Assembly: GCA_013400155.1 (NCBI GenBank)
Contig: VXBM01000342.1
Span: forward strand, 370,970-434,969
Reading direction: 5' to 3'
DNA from: Helopsaltes ochotensis
Lineage: Eukaryota; Chordata; Aves; Passeriformes; Locustellidae
DNA: 64,000 nt
This document shows, one piece after another, positions 22,641-35,500 of the stretch; positions within the stretch are counted from its first letter, which is position 1; each line of letters opens with the position of its first letter. Below the pieces are notes generated by a model. It worked only from the letters and a program-made list of their open reading frames with translations. It was not told where the DNA came from and did not search any database. A program made the translations under genes and the position numbers.

Positions 22641-25600
22641 CAACAGAGTGTAATACACAGGCAGTCTTTACCACTATGTAGTGCTGATTCTACTAAAACA
22701 TTCTTTTGGCTCCAGATAAGACAACAGCTAGTTTAAAATGCACACATTTGTTCCTATCTGTAAAGGCTACGGAAATTACAAGCTGATCATAACATGTTTA
22801 GGAATGGAGATCTGGCTGTCTAAAACAGTATATACTGTGATATATAATACTGAGTTTTAAGGCCAGTGAAGAGTTTACAACTGAAGGATGGCTAAATGAT
22901 GGGGCTGTTCACACCTGATTGAAGGATGTCATGGTTTCATTATTAGAATGAAAATAATGTTAGTTAGAGTGTCACAGAAAAAAAAGCTGCTTCACAGAGT
23001 ACACAGCAAGATGAGAAAAGCTGCAAAAAAAGGACAGAGTCTTTGACAAGATTCTCTGCAGTTTTCTTTACATTTTAAAGAGATGGTGGGCAAGGGGAAA
23101 GGAAAATGCATGTATTGTCAAAGAGAAGACAAAATTAAGGGAAAAGAAAAGAATTGGAGGACAAAGGACAGCTAAAAACTGGGAAAGAAGACCACAAAGC
23201 AGGCTGAAGATTTTTCAGTAAATAAAATACAAATTAAGATTGTTAATGTGAGAATGAGAATATATCAGAGGGCAGAGGAGATAGGGGGCTGTTGGTGAGC
23301 TAATATGCACATAAACATTTCCTGATGCACAGAGAGAGAATTGAGCCTTGAAGACACTTAGTTCAAGTTAGGGAGAAAAAATAAAGAGGAAAGTACCTAT
23401 CTTTTATCCAACTAAGTTTAATTTAGGAGTAGGTGAGACTGATTATAAACCAATTGGTTTTATGCATTTTTATGCGTCCTCCCATGCCTTTGTCAAAAGC
23501 ATGACAAAGACAGTAAGTGCTCTTTGGGTTACAGTATGTCATCATTAAAAGCACCAGATGCAAATCTGGTAGGGAGAATGTGAAGAAACTGCTGCAGCAA
23601 CAGAGTAAAATTATCTGGGCCCTGTTTCTTCATGTATTTTCTTATTTATGCAAGTTAGTTGAAACCAACTGCATATGTCTTATCGCCTTTTGGGTCAAGA
23701 ATCAGTAGGGAAGAAAAGCCAGGGATTACTGCTTCACTCTACCCTCTGGGAAAATGTTTTTATCAAGCTTCCAGATAATGAAGTTACTTTTATTTAACAA
23801 AATCTTGAAGTCTTTTTAGTGATGCGAGGATTTATAAATTTGAAATAATACTCATGCTGCATTCATCCACTTATAAGTTTAAGCCACTTGTCTATATTTT
23901 TTGTTCTTTTTAAAAGAAACAGAATATTTTGCATGAACCTCTTGTATTTAAAAGCATATAAAACTAACAATACAATACAAGTAAGTATCTCTGTAATCAA
24001 AGTATGTTTCGTTTCACAGCTTTTTAGTATCTAGCAGATGAGTATTATTCCACTTGCAAAAAATACTTGAATCGGCTATCTCTGTTAGCCTTTGACTAGT
24101 GTTTTTATAACTGGCCAAAACTAGTTTTAGCTTACTTTGAATTGCCTTAGATTTCTGATATGCCATAAAGTTTCTTAAGATAGGGAGGAAATGTGACTCT
24201 TTTTGGAGGAGTGTGTCATTGAATCAAAACTTGACATCCACCTAGGCAGAAAACTGTCTGTTTATTCCCTGGGGAAATGCTTTGAGAAGGTAGCTGGTTT
24301 TTTTGTGTAGAGTACCCTCCTAAGTTAAAGTTTTTAGTTTAGCATGGCCCGAGGCAAAACGTTTCAGGATATTTTAGAAGATCTTGCCAATCTAATTAAT
24401 CTTATGGGAATAATGCTAAAATTCATTCTCTGTTTCCCTCTTTGTATGGTACTTCATCCCCGCACTGTCAATGGCAACTCTTAATTGCATCTTTAAGGGA
24501 GGGACAAAAACTGGCTTAGTGCTGTTCCAAGGAGTAGTGGGAATTGGTCTCTTGTTCCACCAGAGGTGGGGCAGGTGGGATAGCTCTCTGTATGGAAAAA
24601 CTCTTCCAAGACTGGAGGACTTTTTGTGAAGAATGGGTGAATTTGGTTGAGAGCGGCAAACGTTTGCATCCTGTCACAGCAGCTAAGGCCACGATTCAGT
24701 GGTTGACTTAAAATTCTTTCAAGGCAAGACCAAGGAATGGGAGTTTGCATTCATTGGGTCTCCATATAGAGTGATCCCAACAGTCTTTCTGTTCCTGAGG
24801 AGGGGACTCAGTAACTGAACTCCAGCTGAGAAGATGGACTTCTCAGTCCTGCCCGGGGAGAGAAAGCATTGGTGTTAGTGTTGCTGCGGTGCTCTTGTGA
24901 GGTTGGGTGCTTCTTTGTATAGCAGTTATTCTGCAGACACTCAAGAGGTTGGATTTTTTGCCTCAGAGAGAAGAGATACTGCTATAGCTGGAATAAAAGC
25001 CATTCAGAACTGCACAAGTAAAGCACTGTATGCTTCCTATCTTGCAGATATATGTTACTTTCACATACCTCTTGTTTTTATTTAATTCCTATGAAGTGTT
25101 TGTGTTGATGAATAATTAGAACCAGGATTGGTATGCCATCCTTTTGAATAAACTGTTATTTTGTTTAGATTTTTTTTCTCCTAAAATCCATTCATATTCC
25201 AAGGTACTGAAAGGCAAAGTATTTTAATGGTGTTTTTGCAGAATATTTTCCTGAATGGATGCGGAATGGATGTCATTCCAGTTAGCACTATATAAAAAAG
25301 AGAAGGCATTGCAGTGAGCTTAATTTTCCATTTTTGTCTGTCATAGACATAAATAATTCAAACATATAAGCATGGAAAGAAGTTAACAGTTTGAAACTGG
25401 GACTGCATGAGTCTTATAGGATAATATTAGTATTTCCTGTGTGTTTCAATTTGACATTCTTAAGGAAAAGGTTGGTTTTCCTGAAGTTGAACCATTTAAT
25501 AGTTAATGCTGTTTTTCACTGGGCTCCTGTGGTAAACTAGAATGTTCATGTATTTCATGTGTATGCTTATGTAATTAACCATCCATTAATTTCTTTCTCT

Positions 25601-28600
25601 TTGGAAAATACTTCTTCAAATCAGTCTCTATATATGAAGATTTAAGATTATATCATCTGTTTGTTTAAGGTAAGCATTAGGACAGGTATTATTATTTTAT
25701 AATAGATTCTTAATCCCTTGTCTGTGAAGTGTTGATGTTTTCATTAGAGTTAAAATATGTTGCATGTGTACAGAAAGCCTGAAATCTCAATATGTGTTCC
25801 TATCAATTTTAATTATTTGAATCATTAGAACAGCTAATTTTTTGCTTAAGGGTACACCAATGTACTATTGAGTCTGTTTTTTAAGGTTTTTTCCAGTTTA
25901 ATGTCTGAATCCAAATTCATAAAGAGTTGGAAAAATGAGATGTCTGAGCTATAGGATTCACAGGGATTTTATATGAAGCCTATTTAATCAGGATAACACT
26001 GTTATTAATATTCATAAAGTCAGCTGGAACACAAATGACAGACTATGGAGTCTAAAATTTTTTACTTGTGAATTTATTAAAAGCAGCTTAAAAAATTAAT
26101 GGAATTTAAGTAAAGTTGACGAAAATGAAAATCTTATGTTAGCAGAAAAAAATCTATATTAGAACATTGTCTAAGACCATCTTGCATTGATATCTTTGAC
26201 AGATTTCATTGGTACTTAAAGAAGAAAGATGCATGAATGGTCATTTAAAAGGATTTAAACACATTGGCACATTAATTTTTACATGAATAATAAGTAGTTT
26301 CCAAAAGCAATTAACTTACAGTGTACAAGATTGGAATAGAAAAATAGGACTGTGACATCAAAGGGCAAAGCAAATGTGCAATACATTTTAAACTTTTCAT
26401 AATATGACTTCTTAAAATTTTTTTTTGTTTCTTTTCCACAGTAAGTAAAGTAACACCAAAGGTATTTGTGTACAGCTTGGGTTTTTTTTTGAAATACATC
26501 AAGATCTGGAACAAATAAATATTTTTATGCCAAAGTGCTATTGGTAAAAGAATTTTAAGGCTTTTACGTTGATCAGGTGCTTCTGAATCAAGCTTTCCTA
26601 CAGTTTCTCTGTGTAGAAAACAGATATATACTGACCACAGTGTGTGATTTTTCTTACATGCTGCTATATACAGCACTTGGAAGCATTTCTTACTTCTGTA
26701 GATGTCAAAACAGTTAGGTCTGAGAGTTCTTCCATTATTGCACTTAATTTTATTTGACTGTTGCATTTTATATTCAACCGATAGGGCCATTTTCTTTTTT
26801 ATTTTCACTTTCTTTCAGGATGTCCTAGTAGTTTTACACTAGCAGAAGTTGAATAAATAAATAGTGATTAAGGAAATTAGATTTAAAATTACCTCTAGCA
26901 TTTGGGTTATGGTTTCATTTTGTATTTTCAGTTTTTTCTTGGTCTGCCAGTACATTTTATTTTGATCTCCAGTTTTAATTTCCTCTCATTATTACACAGA
27001 TTGATTATTAACAGATCGCCTTCTAATGAAAGTAAGGATTTAGAATAATTGTGTTCAATTTTTCTGATGATTCCTTGTGTGAAAACCTTCATGGACACTT
27101 TTATTTGAAATGGTGACTTTTAACACTCACTGAATAATGAGAGTTCAATAAGTTTTGGTTCCAAAAATACTTTATGTTCAAGGTACCTTCTGTAAAGGCA
27201 CATCCTGAGTGACAACCATGTGTTGAGCACAAGTCAGCTACCTGTTGTAGCGTTTGTGTTCAGAGCAACCAGTTTAAATACTTAGTGCCTGGCCGTTCTT
27301 TATCCTAACATTTCTTTTTGTATTACGGGAAAATTAATTGGCACACCCTAGGGAGCCCAAAAAATCTTTACATTTTACTTTGATCAGTAGGTGACCTTAA
27401 TCTGATACCAACTTTTTTTTTTTTTTAATTTTCTCTATGTTTAAACCAGAAAATTCCTTTTAGTTAACAGAACCTATTTCACCTATGAAGACAAAGTCTG
27501 TAAAATGAGTCGACTTCAGTCATAAATTTTTCCTGTGCCAAAGTCTATTATTTCCGGGAGAGGGCAGCATTTTCCTATATCAGGTACAGAAAGGCACATG
27601 CCCTGCTTAGACTGTCAATGTTTCTTGTAATTACTCCCAGTATATTTGTTGCTTGCTTATGAATTAACTTGCATTTATGGAACTAAATCATTCCAATCAT
27701 TTAATTACACCTGAGGAGCTGAACTATAATTGCTTGCTTCCAGCTAGGATCTGATATGGCTTGAGCAGTATTAATTTGGTGTTTACTTTTCTGAGTGCTA
27801 AAAGCATTAAAATGATTGTGCAATGGGATTACATTTTACTAATTGCTGGCATTCATTAGCTGGGTAAATGGCGAGGAAGAATGACTGTATATTGTGAAGG
27901 GATAAAATTATGGTTTTAAATAGTATATTACTAGACACATTAAGGCCCTAAGACATGTTTTAAAATACTCCAGAGGTTATTAAATACCATATTTTCTTCA
28001 TGTCTTGCTATATGAATATCTTATTAAAATACTGCAATTATTATGAACCTTTTTGTGCAATATGTAGGGAAATGGCTTCATTGACAGAAACCTATTTCTT
28101 GATATTAATAACCCTCTATATTTTCAGCTAATCCAAAAGTAAATGAGGAACTTAGGAAAAGATTGCCAACTTCAAATCAACACAGTTACACAGAATTGAA
28201 GAAGCGTACAGCTTCATTTGAGGGATTCTTTTAAGGGACTCAGTGTTCTGTGATATGAGGTGAACTTTTTATTTTTTCTTAAGGCCTAAGCACATCAAAT
28301 CCTATGCATTTTTTTATCATGCAGATTTATAGTAAACAAATACGAGCTAAATATGTATTTCTTAAATATTTAGTGTATGTGTTAGTGTTGAATCTTAGGT
28401 GTTTCTACAATTTTTTTTTAAATTTTAAATATAAAAATGAAATCATCTGCTTTTTGGTGTTGTATGGGAAAATAATTTCTTCTGCTGTTTTATTATTTAG
28501 GGTATGTGTTTTGGTATAATTTGCTTGAAGTGGAAACTATCTACCTAATTTTTTTTTTAATCTCTTACATTTTTCAGCACAATGACAACTCTGAGTGTTT

Positions 28601-29499
28601 TCATAATCAAGGCACTTTATCTTCAAGGCACATGTGTCTTTTTAATAAATGTAAAAAAATGTAGCAGGGAAAACATACAAAATAAGCATAACTGCGTAAT
28701 TAAGGATAAAAATTTTCCTATGTACTATAGTTTTTAAAAAAGGTGCTTGAGCAAGTAATACAATTTGTGGTAAGCTTATTATGCTATCAAGATTACAAAC
28801 TTATTTAGATTTTCTTGTGATAAGAGTATAATTGAATTTTAATGCATAAGAGAGCATATATTTTAACACCCAAAATGATGCCTGGTAGCATAACATTTTA
28901 CTGTAGGTCTTATTGCAGGTTACTTCTTGAAGATCTTTGATTATATGAAATATTGCAACTGTGTAATTAACTGTTGTCTGAAGCAATATGCATTCAAATA
29001 TTATGATGCATTATTTAGCTGTTTAGAAAGACCTGCAGATTCAGAATTGGAGGGCCACTTTACCTGTATTTTATCTAGGAAATTTAAGCAAGAGAAAGAA
29101 TACTGTAAAGTGAAGCACATGCCACCATCAGTAATAACTGCCAAAGTGAGCAGTCTTGTTGCCTGTAGTGGGACTGCTTGGTGTGATTTGGGCTGTGCTC
29201 AGTAATGTGTATTTCCAAGACCAGACTCTAGAAGAAAAAAGCCAAACTAATAAATATTTCAGCAAAGGGATCACATGCAACAGAAAGCTGAACCAAACAA
29301 TTATAAAAATTAGATGAGTGAAGAAAAAATATTTTACTGAGAAGTATAATTTTTTGCTTACTGTTAAAGTATGCAGACTTCATTGTGCTGCTATAAATAT
29401 TAAAATAATTTGTTTTGTAAATTTTCTGTCAAATGAAGGCAAAGTATAGGTGTATTACATTGTTTCAAGTTTATTTATCTAGAGTTTGTTTTATTTTAG
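22641..29499. other. intronic DNA with a possible conserved noncoding element
   Basis: AT-rich, with a T run at 27412-27426. A block at about 27600-27900 is dense in homeodomain-, forkhead- and C/EBP-like sites (see findings). A 165-codon minus-strand open frame at 26311-26808 is not recognisable as any protein. The stretch ends at the MIPOL1 acceptor. Confidence 0.5.
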
Positions 29500-29560
29500 C
29501 TCTGAAACCCTCAAGCAAAAACTGGACTCAGTGCCAGATCAAACAAGTTCAGAAGAACAA
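29500..29560 (+). other. MIPOL1: MIPOL1 5' UTR part of the start-codon exon
   Basis: Sixty-one bases lie between a splice acceptor (T-rich tract then TTTTAG, AG at 29498-29499) and the MIPOL1 ATG at 29561. The acceptor implies at least one upstream noncoding exon. I could not identify one in 1-29499, so it may lie outside the window or be too short to recognise. The acceptor choice rests on the pyrimidine tract and the proximity to the ATG. Confidence 0.65.
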
Positions 29561-29579
29561 ATGGAGAACTGGTCAAAAG
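29561..29579 (+). CDS. MIPOL1: MIPOL1 first coding exon (codons 1-6 plus one base)
   Basis: Only 19 coding bases are present. The ATG at 29561 gives MENWSK, followed by a single G before the donor AAAAG|GTAGGG (GT at 29580-29581). MENWSK is the family's amino terminus as I know it from human, which fixes the start codon. The exon leaves phase 1. The next exon starts with AA, which completes GAA (Glu) and gives MENWSK-E-THILDQ, comparable to the human MENWSKDITHSYLEQ. The exon is far too short to stand out as a reading frame; it was found from the expected amino terminus and the donor site. The following intron is about 17 kb. Confidence 0.85.
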
Positions 29580-32500
29580 GTAGGGACTTTAAAGATATTA
29601 ATAAGGAACCTCAGGTGTTATACCAGTGCTAGGCAGTGACTGGAGTGTGTTTGTTCTTGCTGATGTATGACTGACTTTGGAAGAGAAGAAAAAAAAACTC
29701 TATAACCACATACTGCCCCTTAAAAGTACTTGGACTAACAGGAGAGCAGCTACATGAATATAAAGCTTCAGCTTTATTTTCTGGATTATTGAAAATGTTT
29801 TTGTATAACTTTCAGAAGTCTTTTTTTAATTCTTAGTCTGTACATTGCATTTTACTTTCCAACCTTTTTTTTTTTTTAATTTTTACTATAAATCTGTAAG
29901 TCTGTCTTAAAGTAATTTTCTTGGTTATTCACTCCTGGCTTGGGTATGATTAAGCCATCTACTAATATTAATGAGTTTCTCATTAGTAGCTCAGCGGAAA
30001 TTAGACAGTAAGGTAAGGCTTGGAGGTAAAGGTGACCTTGGTTAAATTGGAGCTTCCCCAGTTGATGGAGTTTTCAACTTCATCAGGATGCAAGTATTTT
30101 TTGTATTTTTAATTGGCTGACCAGACGCAATGTTCTCAGATACATTCTTCTATGTTTCATGACAGAAACCTAAGGGGAAGAAAATCCCCACTGAATTTGA
30201 GAGTACATTACATGACTGACTGACTTTGTAGAAGAGAATTTTCAGAAGTGACTTGTGTCTAGATTGTGACATGTGGAACGAAGACAGTGAAAGATAGAAA
30301 AAAGAAACCTTCACTTTAGGGTGGATTTTTGCTAGCAAGTGACTGTGTAGATTAAAAAATCCAAAATGGAATGGGTGTGTCAACATGAAAATTTCCCTCT
30401 GTATCAGAGCCTCGTAGCTTTTTGTACATTTCCTTTTTTTGAGTTTAGTACTATATATTCTCTTTTAAAAGATATTAAATGCCAAGTTTCTCATGGAAAG
30501 TCTGTTTAGAAGAAAGAAGAAATGCTTCATTTTATAGACGATGATTTTCTTTCACATGTAAAGGAATTTCTACCTACATTATTCTGTAAAATAAACTACT
30601 TGTAAACCCCTTTTAATGTATGGAATTTTGAGCTGTTATGAAGTTCAAAAGTTTTTGATTTATATACCCTGTAAACAAAAATAGTCATGGTGGTGTAACT
30701 TAGTGGAGAATTGTATTCTTACAATTTAAATGTCTAATGGCTTTATCAGGTTTAGTATTTTTAGACCTTTAGGGGTCAGCATACCCTAAGAATGGTTCAA
30801 AAGGTTAAGTTTTCCAAAGTAGGCAAATGAAACTGATTCTCTGTGAAATATTTTCTCCTAATTGCAAGAAATTATGTTCTGCTGCTGCTCAGAGATACTT
30901 TTAAAACTGAGTAGTTACTGAGTTTCATGTGTATTATTTTTCTGATGCTTTAAGTCAATATTTTGTGCTGTTTATAGACGGCTGTTTCTTCCAAGCTAAC
31001 ACTTATTTGCGTAGCCAATAAAAGTTGTTATAAACAAAAGTAAAATTTTTACACTTTTCTTTCGCATAATCATTAATAAGTCATATAATTCTATGTGCTT
31101 TTACTCCTAGGAAAGTTGGAAAAAAGGATTATGGGTAAATCTATCATCATATTGGTGTGGACGAGGAAATTTTTTTTCCTTAGAATTTAGTCTGGGTATT
31201 AACAGCTAAATTGCATTCACTTATCATAAAGTTAATAGGTCAATTTCAGCAACATAATGTTCAATATGCGTCCTTGGTAGATTTTCCCATTGTATTATTA
31301 ATCACAGCAACTTTTCATTTTCTGTGTAAATGTGTGTGTTGAGGAGTGTACTGTTGTGTGACCTGTTTGCTCTGTCATCTTTGTATCTTTCCTTGGTGCA
31401 GTTGGTACTATAGTGTATTCAGGTGCTCCTTTCTTGTAACTTGGAAGTTTAAAAGCTGGGTTTAGAATGACTCTGTAACGATTTATTCAATTTTTTTTTT
31501 TTTTTGGCATACTGAAATATTGGAGATTACATTATTTGTCAACAAATAAGAATGGTAAAGCAAACACATGATTAAATTTATCTGACTAAATAAAATTCAG
31601 TCAAGCAATGAGAATTTTAAAATTTAGGAAAAAAAGATAGAGAAGTGGTAGGTTTATGGCGGTTATGTGGGATAATGTGTAACCTGTTAATAGATGTTAT
31701 AAAATAAACTACTTGAAAGAAAGGTAGTGTTTAAGAGGCGTGTATCTGAAGTGTTTGATAGGTGAGATTTTCTTTTTAACTTTCCGAGATGTATGGAGTA
31801 TAGTATCCCTGTGGGGCTTGAGGACTGTCACTGTTCTGTTCTATTAGGAAGAGTTATAGAACAGTTTGTGTGCAAGACTTGCTATTTTGTGTTTGTATCT
31901 AGTTTAAATGTACTCTTTCTCTTGTTTTTAATAGAAGGTTAATGCCTTTTTTCATTTCCCTCTAAGGATACTTGAGAGAATGTACCAGGAACATCGGCAG
32001 CAAACCAGTGAGGACTGTACCACTTAGAAATGCAAAATATTCAGGATCCAAGCTAGAAAGCCTAGAACAGTGTTCAATTATAAAAATAAACTTGTATTGG
32101 CAAATAGGTGCATATCTTTGCATTGTAGTGATGGTGGGTGTTGGGGAAGCATATTGCATTGGGGTAGAGTTGTTACTTCAGTAGGGTTTCCATGCATGAT
32201 GGGAACTATGAAAACATTAATACTGTGAAAACATGAGAGAACCTGAAACGGGGTGGTTTCTCTTCTTATATATATGTTTAGGATTTGATATGGCAGTTTT
32301 CCAGAACCGTTAACAGGATAGAAAATTGGTGAGTGTGCAAACGCTTGAGTTATATTTGTGTCTTATTTGACTCATATACCATGTTTAATAAGTGCAGCTA
32401 TACTTCTGTATTATAAAGTCTTTAACTATTGCAATGGTTTTGCTTATGTCATGTTTATGAGCATCCATGCTTTAAGGCTAGGGCAGAAATTAGGAAAAGT

Positions 32501-35500
32501 CTTAGACTTTTTTAAGTACTGTTTGGTCTGTTTTGACAACAAAATTAGAGTTTTTCAGACTCTAGAATTAAAAGTATTGTATAATTTTTATTTGTAAATC
32601 CTTAGACAAGTTAATGGATTCATTATTTTTAATGGCAAAGTTGTTTGCTTTCCTAAAAAGTGGTTATTATATTTCGCAAGCCATTACTTGAAGCATATAT
32701 TGAAATATAAGTCAGTGAACCAATTTCATTTCTCAGAATTTGATGGCAACTTTAGTTATGATCCATACAGACACTTTCCATGTAACTTCAAAAGAACACT
32801 TGCAGCTTCTAAATATACTTTAAGATTGTGTGTCTGAAAACTAGTTCAGAGGAGACTAGCTTTAAAGAGATGTGATAATGTGTATTGGAACAGAACTGCA
32901 GAATCAGCTTGTGCAGGGAAATTTGTAATGGAGGTCTTTTATCTGGTGGTGCGCTGTGGGTTTTGGGGGTGTTTTACATGCATGATAATTGAGGAAATGT
33001 AGTCATATGCAAAGGTTAAGTAAAATGAGTCATCCTTTTGTGTAACTTTGATTATCTTATTAGAAGTAGAAAACTCTTCTAGGTGTGTAATGGTTTTACT
33101 TTTTTGGGGATTTGTTTTTGCAATAGTAATTACAAGGACTTTTTTGTCTGGAATTTCTATTGTGTGAGTTTGGCACACACAAAGATGAATGGGTAAAGAA
33201 AGCTTTGAGAGTAATATGGCAATGTAAACTTTTTTCATCTAATGCTCTAGTTGGGTAAAAAATCAGCTAATAGTAAAGGTGCTGCTGCCTGTTTCTCCAG
33301 AATATACCCTCTACAGCTGTAAACACTAAAGTAAATCTAAAGCCCCTCTTTCAAGGCTGTAGCAGAGGCAGAGTTAAGCATGTTTGCCGCAGTGAAGTCT
33401 CTTTCTTCTTTTACATGCCTCAACAGGAGATACTGTGAGCCTGTTCTCCCTCTCCTACCATCTTTTAGCAACAAAGTGCTGTTTACTTGGGAAAGAAGGA
33501 AGGCCTGGATATTGCAAGGGTAGTTTATATGCAGAAAAATCTATGTGATATGCAGAGAGGCAGCATCCCTACACCCACGTGGTTCAGCTGATCAGTGTCT
33601 CCAATGCGTGCTGTGCTTTCAGCATCAAACTCACTGTGTGGTGCCAGAGATCCCCATGCAAAGTGCCAAGTATAGTTGCAGGTTTCTCTGAACGATGTAA
33701 AAGGCTGAAAAGAGGCTGAGAGGATCAACTTTCATGAGTAAAACCTAGGAAAAGTGGCTAGTAAATGTTGAGCAACACTAAGCATGGAAGATGAAAACCT
33801 CTTCCTTGGAAGAAGAAGGAATAGTGTGACGTAACTTAGAAGATAAGAATGAGCTAATGATAACTGAAAAATGGGTCTTTCCTGTAAATATAATCATCCC
33901 TTCATGCATATAAATTCACATCTCTTCTTTTTCCATTCCATTTCTTTCCTTAGAATTTTTGAGTGATAGAATACAGCACATTTTTAGCCAGACTGCATGC
34001 AGAAAGACTCCTCATCAGCAGCACAACTAGATATCCAGTATTTGCCTGACTCACTGCAGTGTTGTGAATATGATTTTGTTGAACTCTTTATGGTACACTC
34101 AAAACGTGCAGAGCCTTATCTGCACTGAGGGCTGCAAGCACTAAGGATGGGGAGAATGCACACCTTGAAGTATTGCACTTTGAATCTTAAGTGTATAAAG
34201 TATGAGTGCAACTAACTTCAGAATGTCTTGAAATGTACTTCAGAGAGAACAGCACTCACTACCACAGTAATTTTTAAGCAGTGCTTCAGAAGGAGCTTTA
34301 GAAGACCTTGCACAAGTGCAAGAGGAATTTAGTTATTTTCTTTTTTAGAAACCTCCATTACTTCTATTTTTATAACAGCTAGAATGAGGCTTAAGTTCAG
34401 AGCAAAAGTATTTAAAAATTATTATTAAAATGTTCTTCAGGGTGTGAGTTGCCGATTCTTATTTTTGAGCTCACCTGCATCCTTAGTAGAACACTACTGA
34501 AATAAAGGGCGAGGGGACAAGCTGTCTTATGGCTACTTTATGCAGAGTGATCTGTCTTTTATGTTGGGCACTTAAAATTGAAATATTTTTCTTTACTTCT
34601 AATGCTGTAGTTTCCTGGGATTTTGTTTAGAACTCTTAATTCAGCAAAGCCTTAATTGTTTGTGTGTGGTAGGGGAGGTTGAGTACATTTGGATAAGAGA
34701 ATTTTCGCTATAATTAATGGGCATTGGGAAACATGACCCTGCCTAGATAAAAGGGAGTTCTGGATCATTAAGATTTAGATAATGGAAGGGGTTATATGTG
34801 AAAAGCAATTGTCTGATATGACAATAGCAAAAGACAAATGGGGTGTGAGGGTTTACTTTGTTTTTGGTTGGTTTAGAAAATATAAACACAGCATGCTTAG
34901 TAAAACTCCAGCAGACAGTATGTTTGGAAATTATGTAATGACTCCATATAGGCTGTAATGATATCCTGAAACCCTGTATTTAAACTAACCTGAATTACAA
35001 TGAGAGATAAACAGAATATTTACCCATCCCTTATGAGCTGCTGCTGATATGTAAATTTATTCTTCTACTTTGCACAAATATACTTTTGAGCTACTGCTTA
35101 AACACTTCAAGGTCCTTAGCCAAACAGTTTTAATGATGCCTCCAGTATTATGAAAGTGTGACATTTGATGAATGCCTTGTATAGTTGTGATATCAGGGAA
35201 AGTGTAAACAAAAAACGCACATCAAGTCATCGTGCAACACCTAGATAATTTATAATTTTACTGTTTATATCCATCTTGACATTTTTTATCTGCCAAAGGC
35301 AGGTTTCATTTGGAATCTTAATCTGAGATTTATTTGGTGGATCTGGAAATCATAGCTAGAGTTCCCACAGGAAATGGTCCATCTACCAACAGATTAAATG
35401 GCAGTCCTGCAGTTGTTAAGGGAGCTCTGCATTTAACACACATGCATACTCATTCAGTCAGCACTGTGGAGAAAAATTAAAGTAGTAACCCAGGTTTAGG

